Below the pieces are notes generated by a model. That model saw only the letters and a program-made list of their open reading frames with translations. It ran no database searches and was not told where the DNA came from. A stretch of DNA of 64,000 nucleotides from Peptostreptococcus canis (lineage in GTDB: Bacteria; Bacillota; Clostridia; Peptostreptococcales; Peptostreptococcaceae): the NCBI RefSeq assembly GCF_014229965.1, contig NZ_JABGBW010000001.1:449769-513768 (forward strand), written 5' to 3'. This document shows, one piece after another, positions 32,969 through 40,161 of this stretch. Position numbers and translations under genes: made by a program. The stretch's first letter is position 1. Every line of letters begins with the position of its first letter.

Positions 32969-32993
32969 TTGTACAATGATAAAATTAGTACAA
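32969..32993. promoter_or_regulatory. Candidate HxlR operator
   Basis: TTGTAC (32969-32974) and GTACAA (32988-32993) form a perfect inverted repeat with a 13-base spacer in the intergenic region between hxlR and the first radical-SAM gene, next to AT-rich promoter-like sequence. A further AGTACAG lies at 32949-32955. Known HxlR-type sites often contain GTAC/AGTA half-sites; that this one is bound is inference. Confidence 0.45.
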
Positions 32994-33016
32994 CGAATAG
33001 AAAGGGAGGGTTGAAT

Positions 33017-33892
33017 ATGCATTTTACAGGAACGATTTGGCGACCGCCGTTTGAGTCTGCTTCGGCATTATTGCAGATTACATCAGGGTGTACACATAAT
33101 AAGTGCAAGTTTTGTAGTTTATATGATGTCCCCTTTCGTATGTCGCCCATAGAGGAAATTGAAAGCGATTTGAAAGAACTAAGAGTATTTCATCATTTTG
33201 CAAAAAGAGTATTTATGACAGGAGCAAATCCTATGGTTTTAAGTTTTGAGAAATTAAAAATGCTCCTAATGAAAATTAAAAGCTATTTACCTCATGTAAA
33301 AACAATCGGGGGATTTGCGAGGATAACGGATATTAAAACAAAGTCTTTGGAAGAACTGAGAGAGCTTCATCAGTTGGGACTGGACGGTATTAGCATAGGA
33401 ACAGAAACCGGCTATGATGAAGTCTTGCGATATATGAGAAAGGGAAATACAGCAAGAGATACCATAGAGCAATGTCAGAAATTAGAGCAGGCGGAAATCA
33501 GCTATAACATTGTATATATGAATGGCTTAGCAGGAGCGGGTAAAGGAGAAATTAATGCATTGGAAAGTGCAAAAGTGTATAACCAGCTTAGACCGAACAG
33601 TATTAACATTGTGGCACTCACTATTTTTCCGGAGTCGGATTTGTATCAGGAAATCAAGAACGGTACTTATGAACCTTCGAGTGAACTGGAGAAACTCCAT
33701 GAATTATATACTTTTATTGAGCATTTGACGACTTCAAGCATCATCTACGCAAATACCATATCGAATTTAGCACCTTTTGTGGGAGAACTTCCAAAAGATC
33801 GGGAAAAGATACTGAATATGCTTCAAAAAACGATGGAACACACAGATGAAGGACTTTTAGAACACTATCGAAACAGTATTCGACATCTTTAA
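33017..33892 (+). CDS. Radical SAM protein, copy 1
   Basis: A 291-residue radical S-adenosylmethionine protein. The iron-sulfur motif reads C-T-H-N-K-C-K-F-C (residues 25-33), a CX4CX2C spacing rather than the classic CX3CX2C. A Gly-rich segment (MTGANP), ISIGTETGYDE and YMNGLAGAGKGE match the SAM-binding barrel strands. No auxiliary cluster domain or B12 domain. ATG 33017 follows AAAGGGAGGG. It is followed 19 bases later by a clear paralogue. Substrate unknown; an uncharacterised group near COG1032/HemN-like proteins is the nearest I can suggest. Confidence 0.88.
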   Translation: MHFTGTIWRPPFESASALLQITSGCTHNKCKFCSLYDVPFRMSPIEEIESDLKELRVFHHFAKRVFMTGANPMVLSFEKLKMLLMKIKSYLPHVKTIGGFARITDIKTKSLEELRELHQLGLDGISIGTETGYDEVLRYMRKGNTARDTIEQCQKLEQAEISYNIVYMNGLAGAGKGEINALESAKVYNQLRPNSINIVALTIFPESDLYQEIKNGTYEPSSELEKLHELYTFIEHLTTSSIIYANTISNLAPFVGELPKDREKILNMLQKTMEHTDEGLLEHYRNSIRHL

Positions 33893-33911
33893 GAGGGAAA
33901 GGGGGAAAATT

Positions 33912-34793
33912 ATGCATTTTACAGGAAGAACATGGCGACCTCCCTATGAAGCCAGTTCTTTTATTATTCAAGCAACCAGTGGTTGTACTTATAACAAGTG
34001 CAGATTTTGCAGTTTATATAAACACGAATGTTTTCGTATGTCGCCACTCAATGAGTGGGAGGAAGATCTTGAAGAATTAAAGTTCTATCAACCAAATGCA
34101 AGACGGATTTTTTGGACAGGAGCAAATCCCTTTGCGATGAGTTATGAAAACTTAAAAATCAGAGCTTTGATTGTCAGAGATTATCTCATTAAATGTCAGA
34201 CAATGGCGATGTTTGCAAGTATTCGAGATATAAAGAACAAAAAAGTATGGCAATTAAGAAAATTAAAAGCAATGGGAATCAATGGATTGAGTATCGGTAC
34301 AGAGTCCGGTGATGAAAAGACACTGTTACTTGCCAATAAAGGATATACGCCAAAGGATATTATTGAACAGTGTAGGAAACTGGACGAAGCAAATATCGAA
34401 TATTATTTTGTCTATATGACAGGACTTGCGGGGCAAGGAAATGGACAGAGAAATGCAATCAACAGTGCAAAATTGTTTAGCAAGTTAAATCCCAGATTTA
34501 TATCGGTGGACTCTTTAACTTTATTTGAAGATACGGAGCTTTACCAAATGAGTCAGCGTGGAGAATTTATACCGGCGGGAGAAAAAGAAAGGCTTGAAGA
34601 ACTACAAACATTTCTCAAACATCTTCAAATTCGAGTCCACGTCTTTGCAAATACCATTTCCAATTTCTATCCGATTACTGCATATTTACCAAAGGAAAGA
34701 GAAAACGCAATCGGTGAATTGCAATATATTTTAGAAACAGTATCCGAAGAAGAAATGAGGGAATATCGGAAAAATCTAAAGAGTTTGGGATAA
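33912..34793 (+). CDS. Radical SAM protein, copy 2
   Basis: A 293-residue paralogue of the preceding gene, alignable over its whole length (roughly 40-50% identical by eye). It keeps the same unusual CX4CX2C motif (C-T-Y-N-K-C-R-F-C), the opening MHFTGRTWRPPYEAS, LSIGTESGDE, YMTGLAGQGNG and the HVFANTISNFYPITAYLPKERE region. Two copies in one transcript suggest either a heteromeric enzyme or two steps on related substrates. Cargo of the inner element, probably under the divergent HxlR regulator. Confidence 0.88.
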   Translation: MHFTGRTWRPPYEASSFIIQATSGCTYNKCRFCSLYKHECFRMSPLNEWEEDLEELKFYQPNARRIFWTGANPFAMSYENLKIRALIVRDYLIKCQTMAMFASIRDIKNKKVWQLRKLKAMGINGLSIGTESGDEKTLLLANKGYTPKDIIEQCRKLDEANIEYYFVYMTGLAGQGNGQRNAINSAKLFSKLNPRFISVDSLTLFEDTELYQMSQRGEFIPAGEKERLEELQTFLKHLQIRVHVFANTISNFYPITAYLPKERENAIGELQYILETVSEEEMREYRKNLKSLG

Positions 34794-34920
34794 TAAGGAT
34801 GAGAAAAATGGGAGGATACAAAAAAGAAGCAATAATAAGAAAATGTCAAAAAAATTGGAGATAGAAATCATCATTTTATTTTATATGATGAACTCCTAAT
34901 AATATTGTTTTTTAATATAA

Positions 34921-34959
34921 GAGGACTTTTTATGCCAAAGTGTAGAAGTCCTCCTTTTT
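34921..34959 (+). terminator. Terminator after radical-SAM pair / leader of sigma-like gene
   Basis: GAGGACTT (34921-34928) pairs with AAGTCCTC (34946-34953), followed by CTTTTTT. The 213-base gap from 34,794 otherwise holds only AT-rich sequence and an 18-codon open frame (from 34,799) that I do not call. Confidence 0.75.
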
Positions 34960-35006
34960 TATGCTCAAAAACCAAAATCAGAGAGCAGAAAAAGGAGGAT
35001 TACACA

Positions 35007-35423
35007 ATGGATAAAAAAGAATATTTCCTTTATGTCAAAGGAAAAGCGGTTAAGGTAAATGAGGAAATATACAGAGCTTACTGGAGAATAACGGAACACG
35101 AAAAGTATCTCCAAAGAAAAGATTGGAAGTATAATGTACTTCCCTTTTCTGTATTTGACTATGACGGTCATTTTATAGATAACATCGTAGATGAAAGCAT
35201 TGATATTGAAAAAATTGTAGAAGTAAAAATGCAAATCGAAGAACTGAATAAGGCATTAAATTCCCTTACAGAAGAAGAAAGGGACATCATTACTGCCATA
35301 TTTTTCAGAGAGGAGAGCTTACGCTCTATCGGAGAAAGAAAAAACAGAAGCTATCAGGCAATCGGGAAAAGGAGGGATAAGATTTTAGAGAAATTAAGAA
35401 AACTCTTAGAGGGTAAAATCTAA
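35007..35423 (+). CDS. Sigma-70 region-4-like HTH protein
   Basis: A 138-residue protein whose C-terminal half (about 75-135) reads as sigma region 4: LNSLTEEERDIITAIFFREESLRSIGERKNRSYQAIGKRRDKILEKL. The N-terminal half is not a recognisable region 2, so it may be a transcription activator of the phage ArpU/sigma-like kind rather than a full sigma factor. ATG follows AAAGGAGG. Such genes are common next to the mobilization genes of Tn1549-type and IME elements and may control them. Confidence 0.75.
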   Translation: MDKKEYFLYVKGKAVKVNEEIYRAYWRITEHEKYLQRKDWKYNVLPFSVFDYDGHFIDNIVDESIDIEKIVEVKMQIEELNKALNSLTEEERDIITAIFFREESLRSIGERKNRSYQAIGKRRDKILEKLRKLLEGKI

Positions 35424-35431
35424 TAAATCGG

Positions 35432-35466
35432 AAAGGTTAAGTGCGAAATGTGCTTAACCTTTTCTC
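35432..35466 (+). terminator. Terminator-like hairpin before DUF3847 gene
   Basis: AAAGGTTAAG (35432-35441) pairs perfectly with CTTAACCTTT (35453-35462), followed by a short T-rich run (TTCTC). Confidence 0.6.
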
Positions 35467-35491
35467 ATAAAAATGAAAGCGAGGAATGGAT

Positions 35492-35761
35492 ATGAAAGAC
35501 AATAGGACAGAACTACAAAAAGTAAAATCGGAAATTGAACTCAAAGAAAATGAACTTGAAAAGTACGAAAAAAAGTTGGTGCAGTTAAAAAATCAGGAAA
35601 AGAAAATCAGAAAGAGGGCGAGCCTTGAAGAACGAAAAAAACGAAACCATAGATTGATAGAACGAGGGGCAATCTTAGAAAGTTTTATTGAGGGAGCAAG
35701 TGAAAAAAGTAATCAAGAAATAAAGGCTATTTTACAAAGAACATTTCAAAAAGCTGACTGA
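35492..35761 (+). CDS. DUF3847 family protein (mobilization accessory)
   Basis: An 89-residue, strongly charged protein: a long coiled coil (residues 1-45) followed by the family core RKKRNHRLIERGAILESFI. DUF3847 proteins are found just upstream of MobA/MobL relaxases in mobilizable elements and look like MobC/TraD-type accessory proteins. I use the ATG at 35492 because GAGG at 35481 is too near the first ATG. oriT and the relaxase gene follow, which fits a role in relaxosome assembly. Confidence 0.75.
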   Translation: MKDNRTELQKVKSEIELKENELEKYEKKLVQLKNQEKKIRKRASLEERKKRNHRLIERGAILESFIEGASEKSNQEIKAILQRTFQKAD

Positions 35762-35822
35762 ACTGATCGTTCTGTTAGGTAGAAAAAATATGGAAATGAA
35801 AAGAGGTAACATAATCGCAATT

Positions 35823-35866
35823 CCCTTAGATTTTCTAAGGGCGCAATTATACACCCTAAAGGGTGT
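35823..35866 (-). other. oriT: Putative MOBQ-type oriT with nic site
   Basis: Read on the minus strand, a hairpin ACACCCT-TT-AGGGTGT (35866-35851) is followed directly by TAATTGCGCCCT (35849-35838), which matches the RSF1010 nic core TAAGTGCG/CCCT at 11 of 12 bases; the nick would fall between 35842 and 35841. A second hairpin, CCCTTAGA/TCTAAGGG (35823-35841), overlaps the other side. Hairpin then nic, upstream of a MobA/MobL gene, is the MOBQ layout. The surrounding 438-base gene-free stretch (35,762-36,199) also holds a hairpin near the relaxase start. Confidence 0.75.
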
Positions 35867-36022
35867 CCTTGCGTCCTGCGGAGCATTTACCCTTGCAGGG
35901 AGCAATCGAGAAGTAGCGAAGATGATCGCATATCCCCCATTCCCTTTTTTATCGTCAAGGGTAAAGTGCATTCGCTATCGCTCACCCTTGACCCTAAAAA
36001 TTTGAAACGGATACCATTCGGC

Positions 36023-36073
36023 AAGCCGACATACTGAAACAACAAAAACAGTTGCAGTATAGTCGGCTTTTTC
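36023..36073 (+). terminator. Terminator-like hairpin in mobA leader
   Basis: AAGCCGACATACTG (36023-36036) pairs with CAGTATAGTCGGCTT (36055-36069), followed by TTTCT. A wider pair TTGAAACGG/CCGTTTCAA encloses it. Confidence 0.65.
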
Positions 36074-36199
36074 TATTGTACCGTTTCAAAACGGTCATTG
36101 ACTTTACGGACTATCCGAGAAGAAAACCGCTAAGACCGACACCTGAAACAACAAAAGAAAAGAACAAAGACAATCTAAAAGCGAAAGGAGTTGATAAGA

Positions 36200-37837
36200 G
36201 TGGCAGACAGTTTTCACTTTAATATTTCCATCATCTCAAGAGGAAAAGGAAAAAGTGCTGTGGCAAGTGCTGCCTATATTTCTTGTGAGAAACTGACGAA
36301 TGAATGGGACGGAGTAACCCACGATTATTACAACAAAAAAGGGTTGGAGTATAAAGAAATTTTCTTGCCGGAAAATGCACCGAAAGAATTTTTAGACCGC
36401 TCCACCTTGTGGAACAGTGTGGAGTTAAATGAAAAAGCCATCAATGCACAACTTGCAAGAAACTTCATTATTGCCTTACCCAAAGAGTTAAGTTTGGAAG
36501 AAAACAAAGACCTCATCAGAGAGTTTATACGGGAGAATTTTGTATCCAAAGGAATGATTGCAGACCTTGCCATTCATCAAGGAAATGACGAGGGAAACGG
36601 AAATATTCACGCACATATAATGACCACTGTTCGCCCCTTAAATCAAGATGGCACTTGGGGAGCAAAGAGCAAAAAAGAATATCTTCTTGATGAACAGGGG
36701 AACAAGATTTTAGGTAAAAACGGAAAACCTAAAACAAGGAAAATCGACCTCACTGATTGGAACAACAAAGAAAATGCGGAGAAATGGAGAGAACATTTTG
36801 CCACGCTTTGCAATCAGTATTTAGAAAAAGCCGGAGAAGAAAAACGAGTGGATCATCGCTCCTACAAAAGACAAGGGAAAGAAGAAATCCCGACCATTCA
36901 TTTAGGAGCAAGTGCCAATGCCTTAGAGCGAAAAGGAGTGGAAACCGAGAAAGGAAATATCAACCGAGAAATCAAAAAGCATAACTTTATTGTGAGAGCA
37001 GTCCGAGAAAGAATAGCTGAACTCACCTCTTGGTTGAATGATTTTACCAAAGTCTTATTTGACAAATATGAGCAGTACAAACAGGAGAAGAAAGAAGAGT
37101 ATGAGAACAAAGCGGAACTCTTTAATCTCTATGAGTACATCAGTATTTATTATGATTTACAGGGAGAAAAAGCGAGAAAATTAAAGCCCTATGCAAGCAA
37201 CAAAAAGATCAGTGCAGACCTCAACCGATTTTCCAAAGCAAAGATATATCTATCCGATAACAGATTGCAGACCATTGCAGATTTGCAAGGGAAAATCACT
37301 GAACTACAAGGCAAGAATAAGAACATCTATCAGGACATCAAAGCCAAAACCCAAAGAATAGAAACATTTCATCAGTGCCTTGTCTATGCAGACATCATTA
37401 AAGCAAACAGAAAGGTTTATGAGGAGTGGAAAGGCAAAACCTTTTTATTCAAAGACAGCTTCTACAACGCCCATCAAGAAGAAATCGACAAATACCAAAG
37501 AGCAAAAGGACGGATTGAAAAATTAAGCGGAAAAAGTGCCTTAAAGCCAAAGAGTTGGAAGAAAGAGATCGAAAGTCTTGAAAGTGAAATATCGAAACTC
37601 AACAGACAATCTCAATCTATCAAAGAGGAGTACGAGCAAATCAACCATATCAAATATGCCGTCAAAACGGTCAATGAGGATTATGGAATTGACCTATCCA
37701 TTGAGATTGATAAGGCAATCAAGAGAGGAGAAAAACCAAGTGTCATTGCACAGATTAAGAAATACCAAGAGCAACAAGAAGCCTACGAAAAACGAAAGGA
37801 GAGGACAAAGGACTATCACAGGAATGAGGAAAGATGA
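36200..37837 (+). CDS. MobA/MobL family relaxase
   Basis: Relaxase of the MOBQ family that should nick oriT and lead the strand into the recipient. The 545-residue protein begins FHFNISIISRGKGKSAVASAAY; Tyr26 matches the catalytic Tyr25 of RSF1010 MobA. The metal-binding HxH is in NIHAHIMTTVRP (about 133-144). The C-terminal half is coiled coil, ending near KPSVIAQIKKYQEQ, a motif also present in two ICE proteins. I use GTG 36200 (AAAGGAG upstream) rather than the TTG three codons earlier. No primase domain is visible. Confidence 0.92.
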   Translation: MADSFHFNISIISRGKGKSAVASAAYISCEKLTNEWDGVTHDYYNKKGLEYKEIFLPENAPKEFLDRSTLWNSVELNEKAINAQLARNFIIALPKELSLEENKDLIREFIRENFVSKGMIADLAIHQGNDEGNGNIHAHIMTTVRPLNQDGTWGAKSKKEYLLDEQGNKILGKNGKPKTRKIDLTDWNNKENAEKWREHFATLCNQYLEKAGEEKRVDHRSYKRQGKEEIPTIHLGASANALERKGVETEKGNINREIKKHNFIVRAVRERIAELTSWLNDFTKVLFDKYEQYKQEKKEEYENKAELFNLYEYISIYYDLQGEKARKLKPYASNKKISADLNRFSKAKIYLSDNRLQTIADLQGKITELQGKNKNIYQDIKAKTQRIETFHQCLVYADIIKANRKVYEEWKGKTFLFKDSFYNAHQEEIDKYQRAKGRIEKLSGKSALKPKSWKKEIESLESEISKLNRQSQSIKEEYEQINHIKYAVKTVNEDYGIDLSIEIDKAIKRGEKPSVIAQIKKYQEQQEAYEKRKERTKDYHRNEER

Positions 37838-37992
37838 AGTCCTGAAATGGGATACCATTTAAGGGGTGAACAAATCGTTCACTCCTATAAGCTGACGCAC
37901 TGTTTCAGTGCATAAGTTTTGCATACCCGGTTTTAGGGACTTGCACAAAAACGAAGGGTGTCGTAAATCACGACTTCCTTAAAGACTATGAG

Positions 37993-38018
37993 GGGAGTAA
38001 TGATTTGTTACTCCCTTC
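37993..38018 (+). terminator. Hairpin in leader of inner-element initiator
   Basis: GGGAGTAA (37993-38000) pairs perfectly with TTACTCCC (38008-38015) around a 7-base loop, then TTCTG. A smaller GTCGT/ACGAC hairpin lies just upstream. The 207-base gap after mobA shows no gene. Confidence 0.55.
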
Positions 38019-38044
38019 TGCGTAAGAAAAGAAAGGAGAGAAAA

Positions 38045-38773
38045 ATGGCAGAAAGACGAATGTTTTCCAAGTCCGTTATCTGGTGCGATATGTTTTTAGA
38101 AATGCCTTTATCCTCACAGGCACTGTATATGCACCTGAATATGAGTGCCGATGATGACGGATTTGTAGGCAATCCCAAAACAATCTTGAGGATGATAGGA
38201 GCAAGTGAAGATGATTTTAAGATATTAGTTACCAAAGGTTTTGTGATTGTTTTTGAGAGCGGAATTATTGTGATTACCCATTGGAAACGAAACAACTACA
38301 TTCAGAAAGATAGGTACAAGGGGACAATCTATAAAGACGAAAAAAGCTATCTAAACATCAGTAACAACAATTTTTATGAGAAAACGGAGCGTATCTGTAT
38401 CCAAAATGTATCCGATTTGGATACACAGGATAGGATAGGTAAGGATAGGTTAGATAAGGGTAGTATAGATAAGGGGAGAGGAGGAGAAGAAGAAAGTCCC
38501 CCACCCCCAAATTCAAAAATCTACGGGGAATTTCAAAATGTCAATCTAAGCGATGAAGAATATCAAAGACTAAAGGAAAAGTTAAAAAGCCACGCACATA
38601 CTATGATTGAAAAGCTATCAAGGTATATGCAAAGCAGTGGAAAAACCTATCAAGACCATTATGCAACCTTGCTTCATTGGTATGAGAAAGATGAGGAAGA
38701 ATTGCGAAAGAAAACAAATGATAGAAGCAAAGCTCCGACGATTGAAGAATATATGATAGGAGATCATCTTTAA
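38045..38773 (+). CDS. Replication initiator / replisome organizer-like protein
   Basis: A 242-residue protein with the N-terminal winged-helix region of phage-type replisome organizers (FLEMPLSSQALYMHLNMSADDDGF, TKGFVIVFESGIIVITHW), an acidic, Asp/Gly/Pro-rich linker (about 125-155), and a C-terminal module (157-242) closely related to the end of the ICE RepA, finishing PTIEEYMIGDHL. It probably starts replication of the excised circular inner element. ATG follows AAAGGAGAG; the in-frame ATG 19 codons upstream lies within a hairpin. Confidence 0.78.
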   Translation: MAERRMFSKSVIWCDMFLEMPLSSQALYMHLNMSADDDGFVGNPKTILRMIGASEDDFKILVTKGFVIVFESGIIVITHWKRNNYIQKDRYKGTIYKDEKSYLNISNNNFYEKTERICIQNVSDLDTQDRIGKDRLDKGSIDKGRGGEEESPPPPNSKIYGEFQNVNLSDEEYQRLKEKLKSHAHTMIEKLSRYMQSSGKTYQDHYATLLHWYEKDEEELRKKTNDRSKAPTIEEYMIGDHL

Positions 38774-38782
38774 GATATGCTT

Positions 38783-38882
38783 AAAAGACGGTGCAAGCAC
38801 TCTATTTTGTTTCTAAATGCAAAATAGGTACAAAGATAAGTCGAGAGAGAAAAAGAGCCTTAAAACGCTTGCCACCGTTTTA
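38783..38882. repeat. Structured intergenic region (possible origin or RNA)
   Basis: Between the initiator and the GNAT gene, AAAAGACGGTGCAAGC (38783-38798) pairs imperfectly with GCTTGCCACCGTTTT (38867-38881), enclosing a perfect hairpin CTATTTTG/CAAAATAG (38802-38827). Directly after an initiator gene this could be an origin of replication, a regulatory RNA or a terminator; sequence alone does not decide. Bases 38,883-38,998 look like AT-rich promoter sequence for the GNAT gene. Confidence 0.45.
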
Positions 38883-38998
38883 TAGTGGGTTTACTAAAAA
38901 TATTCTTTTATGGTATTTGGAAATGGAAAGGCTTGGGAATTAATGGTATAATAAAATTTAAGAGAAATAAAACATCATTGATTTGAGAGGTATTCACA

Positions 38999-39445
38999 TT
39001 GATAGAAATAAGAGAAGTTGTAGAAAATAAGAAGCAGTTTTTATCGCTTTTATTATTGGCAGATGAACAAGAAGATATGATTGACAGGTATATAGCAGAT
39101 GGCACAATGTATGTTTTAGACGATAATGGAGTAAAGGGCGAGTGTGTTGTCCTAAATGTGGGGAATAATACTCTTGAAATCAAAAATATCGCCATTCATC
39201 CGGATTATCAAAGAAAAGGATACGGACAGGCTTTCATTGATTTTATTATAGAGAAATACAAAGGGGAATATTCCGTATTGCAAGTAGGAACAGGAGAAAG
39301 TCAGACTACCATCCCTTTTTATGAAAAATGTGGCTTTATTCGTTCTCATATCATCAAGAATTTTTTTATAGATAATTATGAACATCCGATTTACGAAGAA
39401 GGTGTCCAATTAGTAGATATGATTTATCTAAAAATGGATTTATAA
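38999..39445 (+). CDS. GNAT family N-acetyltransferase
   Basis: A 148-residue acetyltransferase with the acetyl-CoA loop HPDYQRKGYGQAFIDF (about 65-80, R/QxxGxG/A type) and the later VGTGESQTTIPFYEKCGF motif B region. The start is TTG with GAGAGGT upstream. Substrate unknown. It belongs to the inner element's cargo and is followed by an NTF2-like gene in the same direction; neither resembles a known antibiotic-modifying enzyme clearly. Confidence 0.87.
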   Translation: MIEIREVVENKKQFLSLLLLADEQEDMIDRYIADGTMYVLDDNGVKGECVVLNVGNNTLEIKNIAIHPDYQRKGYGQAFIDFIIEKYKGEYSVLQVGTGESQTTIPFYEKCGFIRSHIIKNFFIDNYEHPIYEEGVQLVDMIYLKMDL

Positions 39446-39471
39446 GTCTGATCATTAGGAGCGTGATAAAT

Positions 39472-39891
39472 ATGAAAAACCGAGAGAAGATCATTAGCTT
39501 ATGGTTTGATATGTGGCTCAAACAACAAGATTTAGGAATAGACGATATATTTGCGGAAGATGTTGTTTATACTGAAAGTTGGTGTCCTAAATATGAAAAT
39601 CGAGCAACTGTAAAGCATTGGTTTAATGAGTGGAATACAAGAGGAAAAGTGCTTGCGTGGGATATAAAGCAGTTTTTCCATAGTGAACATCAAACAGTTG
39701 TTGAATGGTACTTCAAAAATAAGATGAATGATGGAAGAATAGAAGAATTTGATGGTATATCATTGGTTGAGTGGACAAAAGAGAATAAAATCAAGAAACT
39801 AAAAGAATTTGGTTGCAACATCAATCATTATAATCCTTATGAAAATAGCGAGAAACCTCAATTTAGAGATGATGGAGCTTCTTGGTTTTAG
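39472..39891 (+). CDS. NTF2-like (SnoaL-type) protein
   Basis: A 139-residue protein with the cone-shaped NTF2/SnoaL pattern: an N-terminal helix pair, EDVVYTESWCPKYENRATVKHWFNEWN, and beta-strands with VVEWYFKNKMNDGRIEEFDGISLVEW. Members are small-molecule isomerases, hydrolases or binding proteins; nothing here fixes the role. ATG 39472 is used as GGAG lies at the proper distance. A perfect hairpin terminator follows at 39916. Confidence 0.75.
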   Translation: MKNREKIISLWFDMWLKQQDLGIDDIFAEDVVYTESWCPKYENRATVKHWFNEWNTRGKVLAWDIKQFFHSEHQTVVEWYFKNKMNDGRIEEFDGISLVEWTKENKIKKLKEFGCNINHYNPYENSEKPQFRDDGASWF

Positions 39892-39915
39892 AACTAATTT
39901 CAAAATATTGGTAAG

Positions 39916-39952
39916 AGCGATTAGAAAATAAAAAATCTAATCGCTTTTTTTA
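39916..39952 (+). terminator. Terminator before tnpW-like gene
   Basis: AGCGATTAGA (39916-39925) pairs perfectly with TCTAATCGCT (39936-39945), followed by TTTTTT. The ribosome site of the next gene follows within 25 bases. Confidence 0.85.
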
Positions 39953-39975
39953 TTTCAACGAGGAAAGGATAATTT

Positions 39976-40161
39976 ATGGAAGAACTGAAAAACACAGATA
40001 AAAAAGGCATTAGCACAAAGAGAAAGATTGGAAAGACCACCTATGAGGTTGTTGTCCATTTCAATGAAAATGCAACTGAAACAATGCAAGATAAGCTGAC
40101 AAGAATAATGCTGAGGGAGCTTAGGAGAAAATCGGACGAAAAAAAAGATGATTTTGATTAA
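39976..40161 (+). CDS. TnpW-like transposon-encoded protein
   Basis: A 61-residue protein with the TnpW pattern: short charged start, RKIGKTTYEVVVHFNENATETMQDKL, then a basic C-terminus. TnpW-type proteins are encoded in Tn4451-like elements and their relatives; function unknown. It ends 24 bases before the right boundary of the inner element, the expected last gene of such an element. AGGAAAGG precedes the ATG. Confidence 0.78.
   Translation: MEELKNTDKKGISTKRKIGKTTYEVVVHFNENATETMQDKLTRIMLRELRRKSDEKKDDFD

Noticed and set aside
34799-34860. Tiny ORF of 18 codons after the second radical-SAM gene
   Set aside because: No family signal and a Lys-rich composition expected by chance in AT-rich sequence; left out as a gene.
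35790-36005. A 71-codon open frame after the DUF3847 gene
   Set aside because: It runs across the oriT hairpins, has an odd composition with many Pro/Ser and no proper ribosome site spacing, so the open frame is incidental to the conserved DNA structure.
36757-36984. A second open frame inside mobA
   Set aside because: Unlike the TnpV case, there is no ribosome site before it, its product is simple Arg/Ser-rich sequence and the main frame is well conserved there.
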